Shown here: in pieces, positions 7,869 to 17,998 of the stretch | How positions within the stretch are numbered: position 1 is the stretch's first letter | Layout of the letters: each line of letters begins with the position of its first letter | Assembly (NCBI RefSeq): GCF_024105655.1 | Contig: NZ_JAAAMH010000007.1 | Coordinates: forward strand, 156,217 to 220,216 | Source: Aliihoeflea sp. 40Bstr573 | GTDB taxonomy: Bacteria > Pseudomonadota > Alphaproteobacteria > Rhizobiales > Rhizobiaceae | DNA: 64,000 nucleotides | Reading direction: 5' to 3' | Made by a program: the position numbers and the translations under genes | The notes under the pieces: generated by a model | Told to the model about the DNA's origin: nothing | Seen by the model: the letters and a program-made list of their open reading frames with translations, nothing else | The model's database searches: none

Positions 7869-9062
7869 ATGAGCGTGACCAAGCCGACCGATCCCGTCGA
7901 AAACCTCGCCGCCCTCATCCGCTGTCCCTCGGTGACGCCCGCCGAAGGCGGTGCGCTCTCCACTCTCGAAGCCATGCTGACGCCTGTCGGCTTTTCCGTC
8001 GAGCGGCCGACCTTTTCCGAAGACGGCACGCCGGACGTCGAGAACCTTTACGCCCGACTATCGGGCAACGGCCCGCATCTGATGTTCGCCGGCCACACCG
8101 ACGTCGTGCCGCCCGGCGACGAGGCAGCCTGGACGCATCCGCCCTTTTCCGCCGAGATTGCGAACGGCACGATGTATGGCCGCGGTGCGGTCGACATGAA
8201 GGGCGGCATCGCCTGCTTCGTTGCCGCCGTGGCGCGCTATGTGGAGAAGCATGGCGCGCTCAAGGGCTCCGTCTCGCTGCTCATCACCGGCGACGAGGAA
8301 GGCCCCTCGATCAACGGCACGACCAAGCTGCTCGACTGGGCAGCGGCCAAGGGCGAGGCGTGGGACGCGGCTATCGTCGGCGAACCCACCAATCCCAGTA
8401 CGCTCGGCGACATGATCAAGATCGGCCGCCGTGGCTCGGTCTCCGCCGATCTCGTCGTCAACGGACGTCAGGGCCATGCGGCCTATCCGCATCTTGCCGA
8501 TAATCCGGTGCGCGGCATGGTCGCGCTGCTTGACGCGCTCATGCATCCCTCGCTCGACGAGGGTACGGACGATTTCCAGCCAACCAATCTGGAAGTGACA
8601 ACGGTCGATGTCGGCAATCCGGCAGTCAATGTGATCGCGGCGAAGGCCAAGGCCTCGTTCAACATCCGCTTCAACGACACCTGGACGCCCGAAACGCTTC
8701 AGGCGGAGATCCACAACCGGCTCGACCGCGCGGCATCGCGGACGCGGCTGCGGCCAGGCAAGGACGACAGGATCGATTTCGACCTGATCTGGCGCGACCG
8801 GCCGAGCCCCGTCTTTCTCACCCGCAACGACAAGCTCACCGACACGCTCTCTGCCTCGGTTCGCGCCGTTACCGGCCTGACGCCGACGCTGTCGTCCTCG
8901 GGCGGCACGTCGGATGCGCGCTTCATCAAGGATTTTTGCCCGGTCGTCGAATTCGGGCTCGTGGGCCAAACCATGCACATGGTTGACGAGCGCGTGGCTC
9001 TTGCCGACCTCGAAACGCTGACGCAAATCTATCTGCGTTTTCTAGAGGACTGGTTCGGATAG
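7869..9062 (+). CDS. dapE: Succinyl-diaminopimelate desuccinylase
   Basis: 397 residues of the M20 metallopeptidase family. DapE removes succinate from N-succinyl-LL-diaminopimelate, giving LL-diaminopimelate for lysine and peptidoglycan. Metal ligands and active-site motifs are visible: [12 protein letters not shown] (first His and Asp), RGAVDMKGG, the catalytic [17 protein letters not shown] and the late GQTMHMVDE histidine. The dimerisation domain lies between about residues 180 and 290. It follows the DUF805 gene by six bases and belongs to the dapD-dapE unit. Confidence 0.97.
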   Translation: MSVTKPTDPVENLAALIRCPSVTPAEGGALSTLEAMLTPVGFSVERPTFSEDGTPDVENLYARLSGNGPHLMFAGHTDVVPPGDEAAWTHPPFSAEIANGTMYGRGAVDMKGGIACFVAAVARYVEKHGALKGSVSLLITGDEEGPSINGTTKLLDWAAAKGEAWDAAIVGEPTNPSTLGDMIKIGRRGSVSADLVVNGRQGHAAYPHLADNPVRGMVALLDALMHPSLDEGTDDFQPTNLEVTTVDVGNPAVNVIAAKAKASFNIRFNDTWTPETLQAEIHNRLDRAASRTRLRPGKDDRIDFDLIWRDRPSPVFLTRNDKLTDTLSASVRAVTGLTPTLSSSGGTSDARFIKDFCPVVEFGLVGQTMHMVDERVALADLETLTQIYLRFLEDWFG

Positions 9063-9069
9063 ACGTCAG

Positions 9070-9663
9070 ATGCCTTCGGCCGACTACGTTCAGCAATCGC
9101 TCTCCGGCGCCGCGCGCCTCATGGCCGGCAAGAAGGACGGGCTGCGGTACCTCGACATTTCGGCCGACGGTTTCTGGACGTCCTTCTTCGCGATCGTGGT
9201 CGCGCTGCCAGCAATGACGGTCGGCTGGGTAACGCTCGCCAACGAACTCGCCTTCCAGGGCGACGGCATCGGCAGCCGACTTTCAATCGTGCTCAGGCTC
9301 GCCACGATCGACGTCCTCGCCTGGATCGTGCCGCTCGGCGCCTTTGCGCTTCTCGCCAGGCCCGCCGGCATCGCCCACCGCTTCGTCCATTTCGTCGTCG
9401 CCAGCAATTGGGCTTCCGCAATCTTCGTTTGGCTGATGCTGCCACCTTCGCTTATCCGGCTTTTCTGGCCGGCGGCGGGCGATGGGCTGACCGCGTTCTC
9501 GCTTGGTCTTTTCCTGTTTTCCATGGTCCTGTCCTGGCGGCTGACCAACACCGTTCTGGAAAAGGGCCCGGCCTTCGCAACAGGCGTCTTCACCGCGATG
9601 TTCGTGGTGTCGCTCGTCGTCCTCTTCACGCTGCAGGGCGTGTTCGGCTTCGTTCAGTCGTAA
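9070..9663 (+). CDS. Hypothetical inner-membrane protein, about five transmembrane helices
   Basis: 197 residues. After a soluble N-terminal segment of about 35 residues with the motif [12 protein letters not shown], about five hydrophobic helices follow (near 36-56, 72-95, 103-122, 135-155, 170-192). No catalytic or transport motif is recognisable. It starts seven bases after dapE, so it is probably the last gene of that operon. Its 3' end overlaps the convergent truA by ten bases. Function unknown. Confidence 0.75.
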   Translation: MPSADYVQQSLSGAARLMAGKKDGLRYLDISADGFWTSFFAIVVALPAMTVGWVTLANELAFQGDGIGSRLSIVLRLATIDVLAWIVPLGAFALLARPAGIAHRFVHFVVASNWASAIFVWLMLPPSLIRLFWPAAGDGLTAFSLGLFLFSMVLSWRLTNTVLEKGPAFATGVFTAMFVVSLVVLFTLQGVFGFVQS

Positions 9664-10400
9664 TCGACGCGCGTGAGGAACAGTCCGTCCGGAGGCGCGA
9701 CCTGGCCGCATCGCGAACGGTCGGCGGCGTCGAGCGCTGCGCGAACCTCCTCGACCGACCACGCCCCCTCGCCTGCCTTTTTCAGCGTTCCCACCATCGA
9801 GCGCACCTGATTGTGCAGGAAGGAGCGCGCCGAGGCGCGGATCTCGACGATGTCGCCGTCGCGCGTCACGTCCAGCCGGTCGAGCGTGCGAACCGGGCTG
9901 TTCGCCTGGCACTGGCCAGAACGGAAGGTGGTGAAATCGTGCCGGCCGAGAAGGGTCTGCGCCGCCTTGTGCATCACCCGCGCGTCAAGCGCTTTCGGCA
10001 CATGCCAGACGCGGCCGAGATCGAGCGCGGCCGGCGCTCTGCGGTTGAGGATGCGAAAGAGATAGTGGCGGGCGGTCGCCGAAAAGCGCGCGTCGAAATC
10101 TTCGCCGACGCCTTGCACCGCAAAGACCGCGATCGGATCGCCCGCAAGCCGCAGATGCGCGTTGAGCGCGCCCATGAGCTTGTCGGCCGACCAGTCGCGG
10201 GCAAGATCGACATGGGCGACCTGGCCCGTCGCATGGACGCCAGTGTCGGTGCGCCCCGCCCCGCGGATCGACACGCGCTCGGCCGTAAACCGGAAGATCG
10301 CGTCCTCGATCCCCTGCTGGACGGTGGGCAAGTCGGCCTGCCGCTGCCATCCGGCATAGGGCCGGCCGTCATATTCGATGTCGAGCCGGAAGCGGGCCAT
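9654..10400 (-). CDS. truA: tRNA pseudouridine(38-40) synthase
   Basis: 248 residues, normal TruA length. TruA isomerises uridines 38, 39 and 40 in the anticodon stem-loop of many tRNAs. The catalytic aspartate lies in the [15 protein letters not shown] motif (Asp52). The C-terminal half carries the usual [11 protein letters not shown] segment. The start ATG shares one base with the stop of the upstream acetyltransferase gene (TGATG), so it is translationally coupled as the fourth gene of a def-fmt-GNAT-truA operon. Confidence 0.96.
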   Translation of the reverse strand: MARFRLDIEYDGRPYAGWQRQADLPTVQQGIEDAIFRFTAERVSIRGAGRTDTGVHATGQVAHVDLARDWSADKLMGALNAHLRLAGDPIAVFAVQGVGEDFDARFSATARHYLFRILNRRAPAALDLGRVWHVPKALDARVMHKAAQTLLGRHDFTTFRSGQCQANSPVRTLDRLDVTRDGDIVEIRASARSFLHNQVRSMVGTLKKAGEGAWSVEEVRAALDAADRSRCGQVAPPDGLFLTRVDYD

Positions 10401-10906
10401 CACGACTGGGAAAAGGCGGCGGCATAGACCAACCGCCCCATGGTCGGCGCCTCCGGCGAGAAGGCGAGCGCCTGCAAATATTCGCCCTGGTAGTCGCTCT
10501 CCAACTTCGCTGCGCGCTGGCGTGCATAGCCGAAGCGAGCATAATAGGCTGGATCGCCGAGGACGACCGACAGTTCTTCGCCGGCATTCTTCAACAGGTG
10601 ATGCGCGTTCTCGATCAGCGCCTTGCCGACGCCGGTGCGCTGCTTGTCGGGCCGCACCGCGACCGGCGCTAGCGCTACGGCATCGGCGCTGCGGTTCTTC
10701 GATTCCACGACGAGCCGTGAAAACAGGATGTGGCCGTAGATCTGCTGTTCGTGCGTGGCGACCAGTTCGAGCACATCGTCGCCTGCAGAGCGTATGGCCT
10801 CGACCAGCTTCGCTTCGCCGGGATTGCCGAACGCCTCCTCCAGAAGCCAGCGCACGTCTTCCGCGTCGCGCGCCTCGAAAGGCCGTATAACCAGTCCGCG
10901 CATCAT
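10400..10906 (-). CDS. GNAT-family N-acetyltransferase
   Basis: 168 residues. It begins [14 protein letters not shown], a typical GNAT start, and contains the acetyl-CoA binding signature [18 protein letters not shown] (about residues 83-100, R-x-x-G-x-G/A type) followed by the [14 protein letters not shown] segment usual for the YhbS-like subgroup. The start at 10906 overlaps the fmt stop as ATGA; a second ATG lies one codon later. The substrate is unknown. Location inside a peptide deformylase/formyltransferase/truA operon suggests a link to protein or tRNA modification, but that is inference. Confidence 0.88.
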   Translation of the reverse strand: MMRGLVIRPFEARDAEDVRWLLEEAFGNPGEAKLVEAIRSAGDDVLELVATHEQQIYGHILFSRLVVESKNRSADAVALAPVAVRPDKQRTGVGKALIENAHHLLKNAGEELSVVLGDPAYYARFGYARQRAAKLESDYQGEYLQALAFSPEAPTMGRLVYAAAFSQS

Positions 10907-11835
10907 AGCAGGTCGCCTTTCCGCAAGCCCGCGCCGCGCAGGAAGACTTCGGCCTCCATCGGCTTGCCACCGGCCCGCTGCACCGTAACGAGGCGCACGG
11001 CTCCGCTGCCGCATGCGATCGTCAGCCGGTCATCGAGGATCGCGCCGGGCACGCCCGCGCCCTCGCTCAATGTCGAGCGCAGCAGCTTAAGCCGCTCCGG
11101 CTTGCCGCCGATATTCGGCTCGCACCAGGCGCCCGGAAACGGCGAGAGCCCTCGAATGCGGTCATGCACCTCTTGCGCCGGCCTCGACCAATCGATCCGT
11201 GTCTCGTCCTTGGAGATCTTGGCGGCGTAGGTGACGCCCTCGTCCGCTTGCGCGACAGTGGGCAGGTCGCCCACATCCAGCCTGCCCAGCGCCTCGACCA
11301 TCAGCCTCGCCCCGACGTCGCACAGCGCGTCGTGCAGTTCGCCCGCTGTCATGTCGGCGCCGATGGGGACACGCTCGGTCAGCGCCACGGGACCAGTGTC
11401 GAGCCCCTCGTCCATCCTCATGACCATCATGCCGGTCTCGCGATCTCCCGCCATGATCGCGCGCTGGATGGGCGCGGCGCCGCGCCAGCGCGGCAGAAGC
11501 GAGGCGTGGCCGTTAAAGGCCCCAAGCCGCGTTCCCGCCAGGATCGCCTTCGGCAAGAGCAGACCGTAGGCAACCACCACCGCGGCATCGGCCTTCAGCG
11601 CCCTGAACGCCGCCTGCTCCGCTTCGCCCTTCAGCGAAACGGGCGTGCGAACCTCGATGCCGAGGCTTTCTGCCAGTTCGTGAACGGGCGATCCCTTCAG
11701 TTCCAACCCGCGCCGTCCGGCCGGGCGCGGCGGCTGTGAGTAGACCGCGGCAACCTCGTGCCCCGCCTCGACGATCGCCTTCAACGTCGCCGCGGAAAAT
11801 TCCGGCGTGCCCATGAAGATGACGCGCAGGGCCAC
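10903..11835 (-). CDS. fmt: Methionyl-tRNA formyltransferase
   Basis: 310 residues. Fmt formylates the initiator Met-tRNA using 10-formyl-THF. The N-terminal domain has the catalytic set: Asn108 and His110 in the [13 protein letters not shown] segment and Asp146 in [10 protein letters not shown]. The C-terminal tRNA-binding domain follows from about residue 205. It sits four bases after def on the same strand, the usual def-fmt pairing, and is coupled by ATGA to the GNAT gene. Confidence 0.97.
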   Translation of the reverse strand: MALRVIFMGTPEFSAATLKAIVEAGHEVAAVYSQPPRPAGRRGLELKGSPVHELAESLGIEVRTPVSLKGEAEQAAFRALKADAAVVVAYGLLLPKAILAGTRLGAFNGHASLLPRWRGAAPIQRAIMAGDRETGMMVMRMDEGLDTGPVALTERVPIGADMTAGELHDALCDVGARLMVEALGRLDVGDLPTVAQADEGVTYAAKISKDETRIDWSRPAQEVHDRIRGLSPFPGAWCEPNIGGKPERLKLLRSTLSEGAGVPGAILDDRLTIACGSGAVRLVTVQRAGGKPMEAEVFLRGAGLRKGDLL

Positions 11836-11839
11836 CGTA

Positions 11840-12370
11840 TCAGCCGACGAGGCGCTGCGGCGCCTTCTCGCGGGCGAGCTTCTTGAACTTGCGCACGACC
11901 ATGTCGCGCTTCAGCTTGGAGATGTGGTCGATGAAGAGAACGCCGTTCAGATGGTCGATTTCGTGCTGGAGGCAGGTCGCCATCAGCCCGTCCGCCACCA
12001 TTTCCTGCGCCTTGCCGTCGCGGTCGAGATAGGTGACCGTAACCGTCTCCGGGCGCTCCACCTCGGCATAGTAGTCCGGGATCGACAGGCAGCCTTCCTC
12101 ATAGACCGAGATGCCATCGCCCGAGGAAACGATCTCAGGATTGATGAAGACATGCGGGGCCTTATCCTCGCCTTCCTTGGCCAGGTCGATCACCAGCATA
12201 CGGATCGGCTCGCCGATCTGGATCGCGGCGAGGCCGATGCCCGGAGCGTCATACATCGTATCGAGCATGTCGTCGGCGAATTTGCGCGTCGCGTCATCGA
12301 CGCGTTCCAGCGGCTTCGACATCTGGCGCAGGACGGGATCGGGAAGGATGATGAGCGGCTTGATCGTCAT
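11840..12370 (-). CDS. def: Peptide deformylase
   Basis: 176 residues. Def removes the formyl group from nascent N-formyl-methionine. All three family motifs are intact: GIGLAA (44-49), EEGCLS with metal ligand Cys94, and QHEIDH with His136 and His140 and catalytic Glu137. It is the first gene of the operon def-fmt-GNAT-truA and is divergent from rmuC, with about 100 bases for both promoters. Confidence 0.98.
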   Translation of the reverse strand: MTIKPLIILPDPVLRQMSKPLERVDDATRKFADDMLDTMYDAPGIGLAAIQIGEPIRMLVIDLAKEGEDKAPHVFINPEIVSSGDGISVYEEGCLSIPDYYAEVERPETVTVTYLDRDGKAQEMVADGLMATCLQHEIDHLNGVLFIDHISKLKRDMVVRKFKKLAREKAPQRLVG

Positions 12371-12472
12371 GGCCGTCAGGTAATCGGTGAAACCGCGGAC
12401 GTCAACGCTTCGACATGTGGACGTTCACGTTTTGGTCTTATTGCGACGCCGCGAATCGGCTAGTGTCGCGCG

Positions 12473-13708
12473 ATGAACCCTTCCGAGACGCTCTTCGCCG
12501 CTCCCCTCCTCCAGCTTGGGTCGACCACGATCACCCTCGGTCACGCGCTGATCGTGGGTGCAGCCGTCATCGTGACGCTTGTCGCGCTCCTCGTCATCTC
12601 CGTCTCGCGCGCGGCGCGGGTACAGGCCGAACTGGCGGACGAAAGTGCGGTGCGGGCGCGCGAGGCCGATGCGCGGCTGGCCGAGATCACGCGCGCGCAG
12701 CTCGAGATGCAGGGGCGCATGGGCACGATCGCCGAGGTGTTCGGCGCGCGGCAGGCTGAGTTGAACAAAGCCATCGGCGAGCGGCTGGACGTCATGACCT
12801 CGCGGCTCGGCCACTCGATCACCGAGCAGACGAAGTCGACGCACGAGAACCTTGCGAAGCTGCAGGAACGGCTTGCCGTCATCGATACGGCCCAGAACAA
12901 CATCCAGTCGCTCGCCGGCCAGGTCGTGCAGTTGCAGCACATCCTTTCCAACAAGCAGACGCGCGGCGCATTCGGCCAGGCGCGCATGGAGGCGATCATC
13001 GCCGATGGGCTGCCGCACGACGCCTACGAGTTTCAGGCGACGCTATCCAACGGCAGCCGGCCCGACTGCACGATCCGCATGCCCAACGGCGCGCCGGATC
13101 TGGTCATCGACGCCAAGTTTCCACTGGAATCGTGGAACGCGATCCGCGCCGCCGCGGAGGCGGAAAACCCCGAGGCGCAGAAATATGCGGCGCAGACATT
13201 CCGCCGCGACGTCGAGGTCCACCTGAAGGCGATTGCCGAAAAATATCTCATCAATGGCGAGACGCAGGACACGGCCTTCATGTTCGTGCCGTCGGAGTCG
13301 ATCTTTGCCGAGATCCACGAGAATTTCGAGGCGCTGGTGCAAAAGGCGCATCGCTCGCGCATCGTCATCGTGTCGCCTTCGCTCCTGATGCTGTCGATCC
13401 AGGTCATCCAGGCGGTGCTGAAGGATGCCCGGATGCGCGAGCAGGCCCATCTCATCCAGGGCGAGGTGATCCGCCTCATGGAGGATCTGGGCCGCCTCGA
13501 CGAGCGCGTGCGCAAGCTGCAGACACATTTCGGCCAGGCGAATCGCGACATCGACCTGATCCTGACCTCGACAGAAAAGCTGACCAAGCGCGGCGAGAAG
13601 ATCGAGGCGCTGGAGCTCAATGCCCCGCAGATCGAAGAGAAGGCGGAGAAAAAGCCGGCGGAAGCGCGCAACGGCTCGCTGCGCCTGCGCGTCGTCGACG
13701 ACGAATAG
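12473..13708 (+). CDS. rmuC: DNA recombination protein RmuC
   Basis: 411 residues. A single hydrophobic helix near residues 22-42 anchors the protein, followed by a long coiled-coil region (about 45-140) and the RmuC nuclease-like domain (about 165-370) with DLVIDAKFPLESW and the FMFVPSESIF segment. RmuC limits inversions at short inverted repeats in E. coli and is thought to be a PD-(D/E)xK-type nuclease. The C-terminal tail is charged. It is transcribed alone, divergent from def. Confidence 0.92.
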   Translation: MNPSETLFAAPLLQLGSTTITLGHALIVGAAVIVTLVALLVISVSRAARVQAELADESAVRAREADARLAEITRAQLEMQGRMGTIAEVFGARQAELNKAIGERLDVMTSRLGHSITEQTKSTHENLAKLQERLAVIDTAQNNIQSLAGQVVQLQHILSNKQTRGAFGQARMEAIIADGLPHDAYEFQATLSNGSRPDCTIRMPNGAPDLVIDAKFPLESWNAIRAAAEAENPEAQKYAAQTFRRDVEVHLKAIAEKYLINGETQDTAFMFVPSESIFAEIHENFEALVQKAHRSRIVIVSPSLLMLSIQVIQAVLKDARMREQAHLIQGEVIRLMEDLGRLDERVRKLQTHFGQANRDIDLILTSTEKLTKRGEKIEALELNAPQIEEKAEKKPAEARNGSLRLRVVDDE

Positions 13709-13784
13709 ACTGTTCACCTGTCCGCGACTGGCAATCGGCCGGCCTAGGCCATACCTCTTCTTCAAATTCGAAGGGATATGAACG

Positions 13785-14840
13785 ATGGAAATCGGCCTTT
13801 ATACGTTCGGCGACGTCGGCACCGATCCGGTGACCGGGGACGTCGTTAGCCCAGCGCAGCGCCTCAACAATCTCATCGAGGAAGTCGAACTCGCCGACCA
13901 GGTCGGGCTTGACCTCTTCGGGCTCGGTGAGCATCACCGGCCGGACTATGCCGTCTCGGCCCCTGCCGTGGCGCTCGCAGCCGCCGCGCCGCGCACCAAG
14001 AACATCAAGCTGTCGAGCGCGGTTTCCGTGCTCTCATCTGACGATCCGATCCGGGTCTTCCAGCAGTTCTCCACGCTCGACAACATCTCGAACGGGCGTG
14101 CCGAGATCATGGCCGGACGCGGCTCCTTCGTCGAATCCTTCCCGCTTTTCGGCTACGATCTCGGCGACTACGACACGCTGTTCGCCGAAAAGCTCGAAAT
14201 GCTGATCAAGCTCAACGAGGGCGAAATCTTCTCGTGGGAAGGCGGCCAGCACACGCCGCGCGTCAGCGAGCGCGGCGTCTATCCGCGTCCGGTGAATGGG
14301 AAATTACCGATCTGGCTCGCAGTCGGCGGCACGCCGCAATCGGTGGGGCGGGCGGCCATGCTCGGTCTGCCGCTCGCGCTTGCCATCATCGGCGGCGAGC
14401 CGGCCCGCTTCGCGCCCTTCTTCAAGCTCTACTGTGAGGCGGCGGAGAAGTTCGGCCGCGACCCGGCGACGCTGAAGACCTCCATCAACGTCCACGGCTT
14501 CGTCGGCCAGACCCGCAAGGAAGCGATCGACACCTTCTATCCGGCACAGGCCGAGGTGATGAACCGGATCGGGCGCGAACGTGGCTGGCCTCCGACGAGC
14601 CGCCAGCAGTTCGAGGCCGCCGCCGGCCCGCGCGGCGCGCAGTTCGTCGGCGACGCGTCGGAACTGACCGACAAGATTCTCGCGCACTACGAGATTTTCG
14701 GCTTCGACCGCTTCGTCATCCAGATGGCGATCGGCGTGATGGATCACGCAAAGCTGCTAAAGGCGATCGAGATTCTTGGAACGCGCGTGGCGCCGGAAGT
14801 CAGGAAGGCCGTTGGCGAGCGCAGGATCGCTGCAGCCTAG
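13785..14840 (+). CDS. LLM-class flavin-dependent oxidoreductase
   Basis: 351 residues of the bacterial luciferase-like TIM-barrel family. Visible signatures include the start MEIGLYTFGDVG, GLGEHHRPDYAVSAPAVALAA (about 44-64), the SVLSSDDPIRVFQQFSTLDNISNGRAEIMAGRGS stretch in which FMN contacts lie, and a late RFVIQMAIG. These enzymes use reduced FMN or F420; the substrate of this member is not readable. It is a single gene 76 bases after rmuC, and its stop overlaps the convergent TPR lipoprotein gene by four bases. Confidence 0.86.
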   Translation: MEIGLYTFGDVGTDPVTGDVVSPAQRLNNLIEEVELADQVGLDLFGLGEHHRPDYAVSAPAVALAAAAPRTKNIKLSSAVSVLSSDDPIRVFQQFSTLDNISNGRAEIMAGRGSFVESFPLFGYDLGDYDTLFAEKLEMLIKLNEGEIFSWEGGQHTPRVSERGVYPRPVNGKLPIWLAVGGTPQSVGRAAMLGLPLALAIIGGEPARFAPFFKLYCEAAEKFGRDPATLKTSINVHGFVGQTRKEAIDTFYPAQAEVMNRIGRERGWPPTSRQQFEAAAGPRGAQFVGDASELTDKILAHYEIFGFDRFVIQMAIGVMDHAKLLKAIEILGTRVAPEVRKAVGERRIAAA

Positions 14841-15634
14841 CCCTCCTCGTTGGCAAGGTCGTTCCAGGCGTTCTGCTGTGCCAGCATCGAACGTAGATAG
14901 GCGATATTGGCTTCGGCCTGCTCGGGAGACAATTCGCGGCTGGCGATCGCCTCGGCGTCGGCGAAGCGCCCCTGCAGCCCGACCACCAACGCCAGGTTCT
15001 GGCGCACGCGGCTGTCGGCGCCGGGCTGGGTGACGGCGTTCTGGAGCTGCGCCTCGGCCTGCTTCAGATTGCCCTCCAGAAGGTAGGACATGCCGAGATT
15101 GGAAAGCACGCTCGGATCGTTTGGCTGCATTTCCAGCGCGCGGGCATAAAGCCGGCGCGCCTCGCCGGGCTGGCCGAGCTGGTCGAGGATGGCGCCTTCG
15201 GCCGACATCAGCTTCCAGTCCGGATATTCGGGCGTCTGCGCGCGGCGCACAGCATCGAGCGCGGGCTGTAGATCGCCCGCGGCGGCCAGCGCCTTGCCGT
15301 AGGCGGCGAGCACCTGGCGCTCCTTGGGATGATCGATCGCCGCCTTGCGCATCACGGCCAGCGCTTGGTCGTTGCGCCCGTCCATCTGCAGCACCGAGGC
15401 GTATTGCATGGCGACGTTCATGTCGGAGGGATTGCTCGTATAGGCGGTGCCAAGCTGATCGGCCGTGGCGCGCAGTTCCGGCGCCGTCATCTGCGTCACC
15501 GCGCCGGTCGTCGTGCGGTCGACCGAAGCGGTCGTCATGCGCTTGTTGCCGGCGCAGCCGGCCAGCGCGAGCGCTGCCGCCAGCACCAGGATCGCCGCCG
15601 TGGTCCTTGCTCCGGCTTTCCGATTGATCGACAT
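14837..15634 (-). CDS. TPR-repeat lipoprotein, TadD-like
   Basis: 265 residues from the ATG at 15634, chosen because GGAGGT lies 7-13 bases upstream; an earlier in-frame start at 15652 lacks this. The lipobox LALAGC places the lipid on Cys27. The remainder has about four tetratricopeptide repeats (roughly residues 70-230; for example NDPSVLSNLGMSYLLEG). Sequence and length fit TadD, the pilotin-like lipoprotein of Tad pilus systems. The main Tad locus is at 39-49.6 kb, 24 kb away and without its own tadD, so this copy may serve it. It could also be a general TPR lipoprotein. Confidence 0.75.
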   Translation of the reverse strand: MSINRKAGARTTAAILVLAAALALAGCAGNKRMTTASVDRTTTGAVTQMTAPELRATADQLGTAYTSNPSDMNVAMQYASVLQMDGRNDQALAVMRKAAIDHPKERQVLAAYGKALAAAGDLQPALDAVRRAQTPEYPDWKLMSAEGAILDQLGQPGEARRLYARALEMQPNDPSVLSNLGMSYLLEGNLKQAEAQLQNAVTQPGADSRVRQNLALVVGLQGRFADAEAIASRELSPEQAEANIAYLRSMLAQQNAWNDLANEEG

Positions 15635-15767
15635 TCTGCCCGACCTCCACATCGACGCGACATCGGTGCCGAAGCACCCGTTAATGTCCCGAGCAATATT
15701 CCGTTAACCCTAACGGAGCGTTAAAAGGGACCCTCAACTGCTTCGCGCCCGCCTTCCAGGAGACACC

Positions 15768-17144
15768 ATGCCGATCGAAATCACCGAAACGCCGCTCGCC
15801 GATGCGAAGCCCATCCATGTCGTCGCCAAGGGCGCGCTGGACGACGCAGCGATCGACGCGCGCGCGCGCGCCTGGGCCAAGGCCAGCGGCTTTTCCGGCC
15901 AGTCGGGCAAGGTTCTCGCCTTCCCAGACGCCGACGGCGAACCTGCGGGCGCACTGGTCGGCATCGGCAGCGAGGACGGCCCAACAGCGGCGCTCGCGCT
16001 CGGGCGCCTTGCGCGCGACCTTCCATCGGGCGAATGGGCCTTCGCGCCGGGCGCGTTCGATGCTCACCTTGCAACGCTCGCTTTGGTGCTCGGCGGATAT
16101 CGGTTCGAGCGCTACTGGAAGGACAGCCCGCGCGACATCCGCTTGCAGCTTACCGCCGGCGTCGACCTTGCCCGCGTCACCCGCGAGGCCGAGGGCGTCA
16201 TCCTCGCCCGCGACCTCATCAACACGCCGACCAACGACATGGGCCCGGCCGATCTCGAAGAAGCAGCGCGCAGGCTCGCCAAGGGGCACAGTGCGAACAT
16301 TTCCGTCATCGAGGGCGACGCGCTCGTGAAGCAAAACTTCCCGATGATCCATGCCGTCGGCCGGGCCTCCAGCGAAGCGCCGCGTCTGATCGACTTCACC
16401 TGGGGCGCCAAGGACGCGCCCAAGGTGACGCTCGTCGGCAAGGGCGTCTGCTTTGACACAGGCGGTCTCGACATCAAGCCGGCAAGCGGCATGCTGCTGA
16501 TGAAGAAGGACATGGGCGGCGCGGCGAACGTGCTCGGCCTTGCCTCGATGATCATGAGCGCGGCGCTGAACGTGCGCCTGCGCGTCCTCATTCCCGCCGT
16601 CGAGAACGCCATTTCCGGCAACGCCTTCCGGCCGGGCGACGTCCTGATCAGCCGCAAGGGCCTGACCGTCGAGATCGGAAACACGGATGCGGAAGGCCGC
16701 CTGATCCTCGCCGATGCGCTGGCGCTCGCCGACGAGGAGAACCCTGAACTTCTGATCGACATGGCGACGCTGACAGGTGCTGCCCGCGTAGCTCTCGGTC
16801 CGGACCTGCCGCCCTTCTTCAGCGACGACGAGACGCTCGCCGCCGACCTTTCGCGTGCGGGCGAGACGGTCGCCGATCCCGTTTGGCGGATGCCCCTGTG
16901 GAAGCCCTACGCGAAGAAGCTTTCCTCGCGCGTCGCCGACATGAACAACGTCACCACAGACGGCTTCGCCGGCTCCGTCACTGCCGCGCTTTTCCTGCAG
17001 AAGTTCGTCGAGAATGCGCGGAGCTGGGTCCATCTCGACATCTTCGGCTGGAACCCGATCGACAAACCCCATGCGCCGATCGGCGGCGAGGCGCAGGCGA
17101 TCCGGGCGCTGATGCGCGTCCTCGAGGCGCGGTACGGCAAATGA
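15768..17144 (+). CDS. M17 leucyl aminopeptidase family protein
   Basis: 458 residues. M17 aminopeptidases are di-metal cytosolic exopeptidases. The active-site pieces are visible: VTLVGKGVCFDTGGLDIKP (Lys and Asp metal/catalytic residues), MKKDMGGAA, and the family signature NTDAEGRLILADAL. The N-terminal domain is shorter and less conserved than in E. coli PepA, matching the PepB/short M17 group. Its stop overlaps the start of the NlpC/P60 gene (ATGA), so the two are translationally coupled; a role in turnover of cell-wall peptides together is likely but inferred. Confidence 0.93.
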   Translation: MPIEITETPLADAKPIHVVAKGALDDAAIDARARAWAKASGFSGQSGKVLAFPDADGEPAGALVGIGSEDGPTAALALGRLARDLPSGEWAFAPGAFDAHLATLALVLGGYRFERYWKDSPRDIRLQLTAGVDLARVTREAEGVILARDLINTPTNDMGPADLEEAARRLAKGHSANISVIEGDALVKQNFPMIHAVGRASSEAPRLIDFTWGAKDAPKVTLVGKGVCFDTGGLDIKPASGMLLMKKDMGGAANVLGLASMIMSAALNVRLRVLIPAVENAISGNAFRPGDVLISRKGLTVEIGNTDAEGRLILADALALADEENPELLIDMATLTGAARVALGPDLPPFFSDDETLAADLSRAGETVADPVWRMPLWKPYAKKLSSRVADMNNVTTDGFAGSVTAALFLQKFVENARSWVHLDIFGWNPIDKPHAPIGGEAQAIRALMRVLEARYGK

Positions 17145-17998
17145 CCGCCCTCGACCGCCGCCTCCACGCCTTCCGGCCCGACCTCGCCTCGGCGGACCTG
17201 CGGGGCCGGGTCACGGCCAGCGCATTCGCAGAAGGCCGGCCGGCACGCATCGCCTCGCCGGTCGTCGACCTGCGGCCCGAACCGCGCGCCGATAGCGGCA
17301 TCGACACGCAACTGCTCCACGGCGCGACGGTCCGAATATTCGACGAGCGCGAGGGCTGGGCGTGGCTGCAGGCGGACGCCGATGGCTATGTCGGCTACGC
17401 GCCGGCATCCGCGCTCGGTGCACCCGAGGAAGCGACGCATGTCGTCGTCGCCCAACGCAGTTTTGTCTATCGCGGCGCCGATTTGCGCTTTCCAGCGACC
17501 CAGGCTCATTCAATGGGCGCAACCGTGCGCATCGTCGACGAAACGGAGACGCGCGGCACGCGCTATGCGCTTTTCGATACGGGCGAGGCGATGATCCTCG
17601 ATCATCTGCGCCCGATCGGCCAACTGGAGGCAGACTACGTCGCGGTCGCCGAGCGCTTCGAGCACGCGCCCTATCTGTGGGGCGGCGTCTCCGGTTTCGG
17701 CATCGACTGTTCAGGGCTGGTGCAGCTTTCGATGGCAATGGCGGGCATTCCAGTGCTGCGCGACACGGACATGCAGGCGGCAAGCATCGGAGCGGCGCTC
17801 GACATCGGAACCGATCTCGCCGGCCTGCGGCGCGGCGACCTCGTCTTCTGGAAAGGCCATGTCGCGATCATGATCGATCCGGCTTCCATGATCCACGCCA
17901 GCGGGCACACGATGTGCGTTACACGCGAGAAGCTTTCCGATGCCGTCGCGCGCATCGGCCATCTCTATGGCGGGCCGACCGGGTTTCGCCGGCCCTGA
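17141..17998 (+). CDS. NlpC/P60 family peptidoglycan endopeptidase-like protein
   Basis: 285 residues without a clear signal peptide. Two SH3-like segments occupy about residues 35-95 and 100-160. The C-terminal NlpC/P60 domain (about 165-282) has the catalytic Cys190 in GFGIDCSGLVQ, His240 in FWKGHVAIM and a third polar residue His252 in MIHASGH. The family cleaves gamma-D-Glu-diaminopimelate bonds in wall peptides. Coupled by ATGA to the M17 aminopeptidase gene, which suggests consecutive steps on muropeptides. The lack of an export signal would fit intracellular recycling. Confidence 0.92.
   Translation: MTALDRRLHAFRPDLASADLRGRVTASAFAEGRPARIASPVVDLRPEPRADSGIDTQLLHGATVRIFDEREGWAWLQADADGYVGYAPASALGAPEEATHVVVAQRSFVYRGADLRFPATQAHSMGATVRIVDETETRGTRYALFDTGEAMILDHLRPIGQLEADYVAVAERFEHAPYLWGGVSGFGIDCSGLVQLSMAMAGIPVLRDTDMQAASIGAALDIGTDLAGLRRGDLVFWKGHVAIMIDPASMIHASGHTMCVTREKLSDAVARIGHLYGGPTGFRRP

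Noticed and set aside
8058..9026. 322-codon minus-strand frame opposite dapE
   Set aside because: Antisense shadow; dapE has all metal ligands in the other strand.
15690..15725. Several TTAA motifs upstream of the TadD-like gene as CtrA sites
   Set aside because: None shows the TTAA-N7-TTAA spacing needed for a CtrA site.
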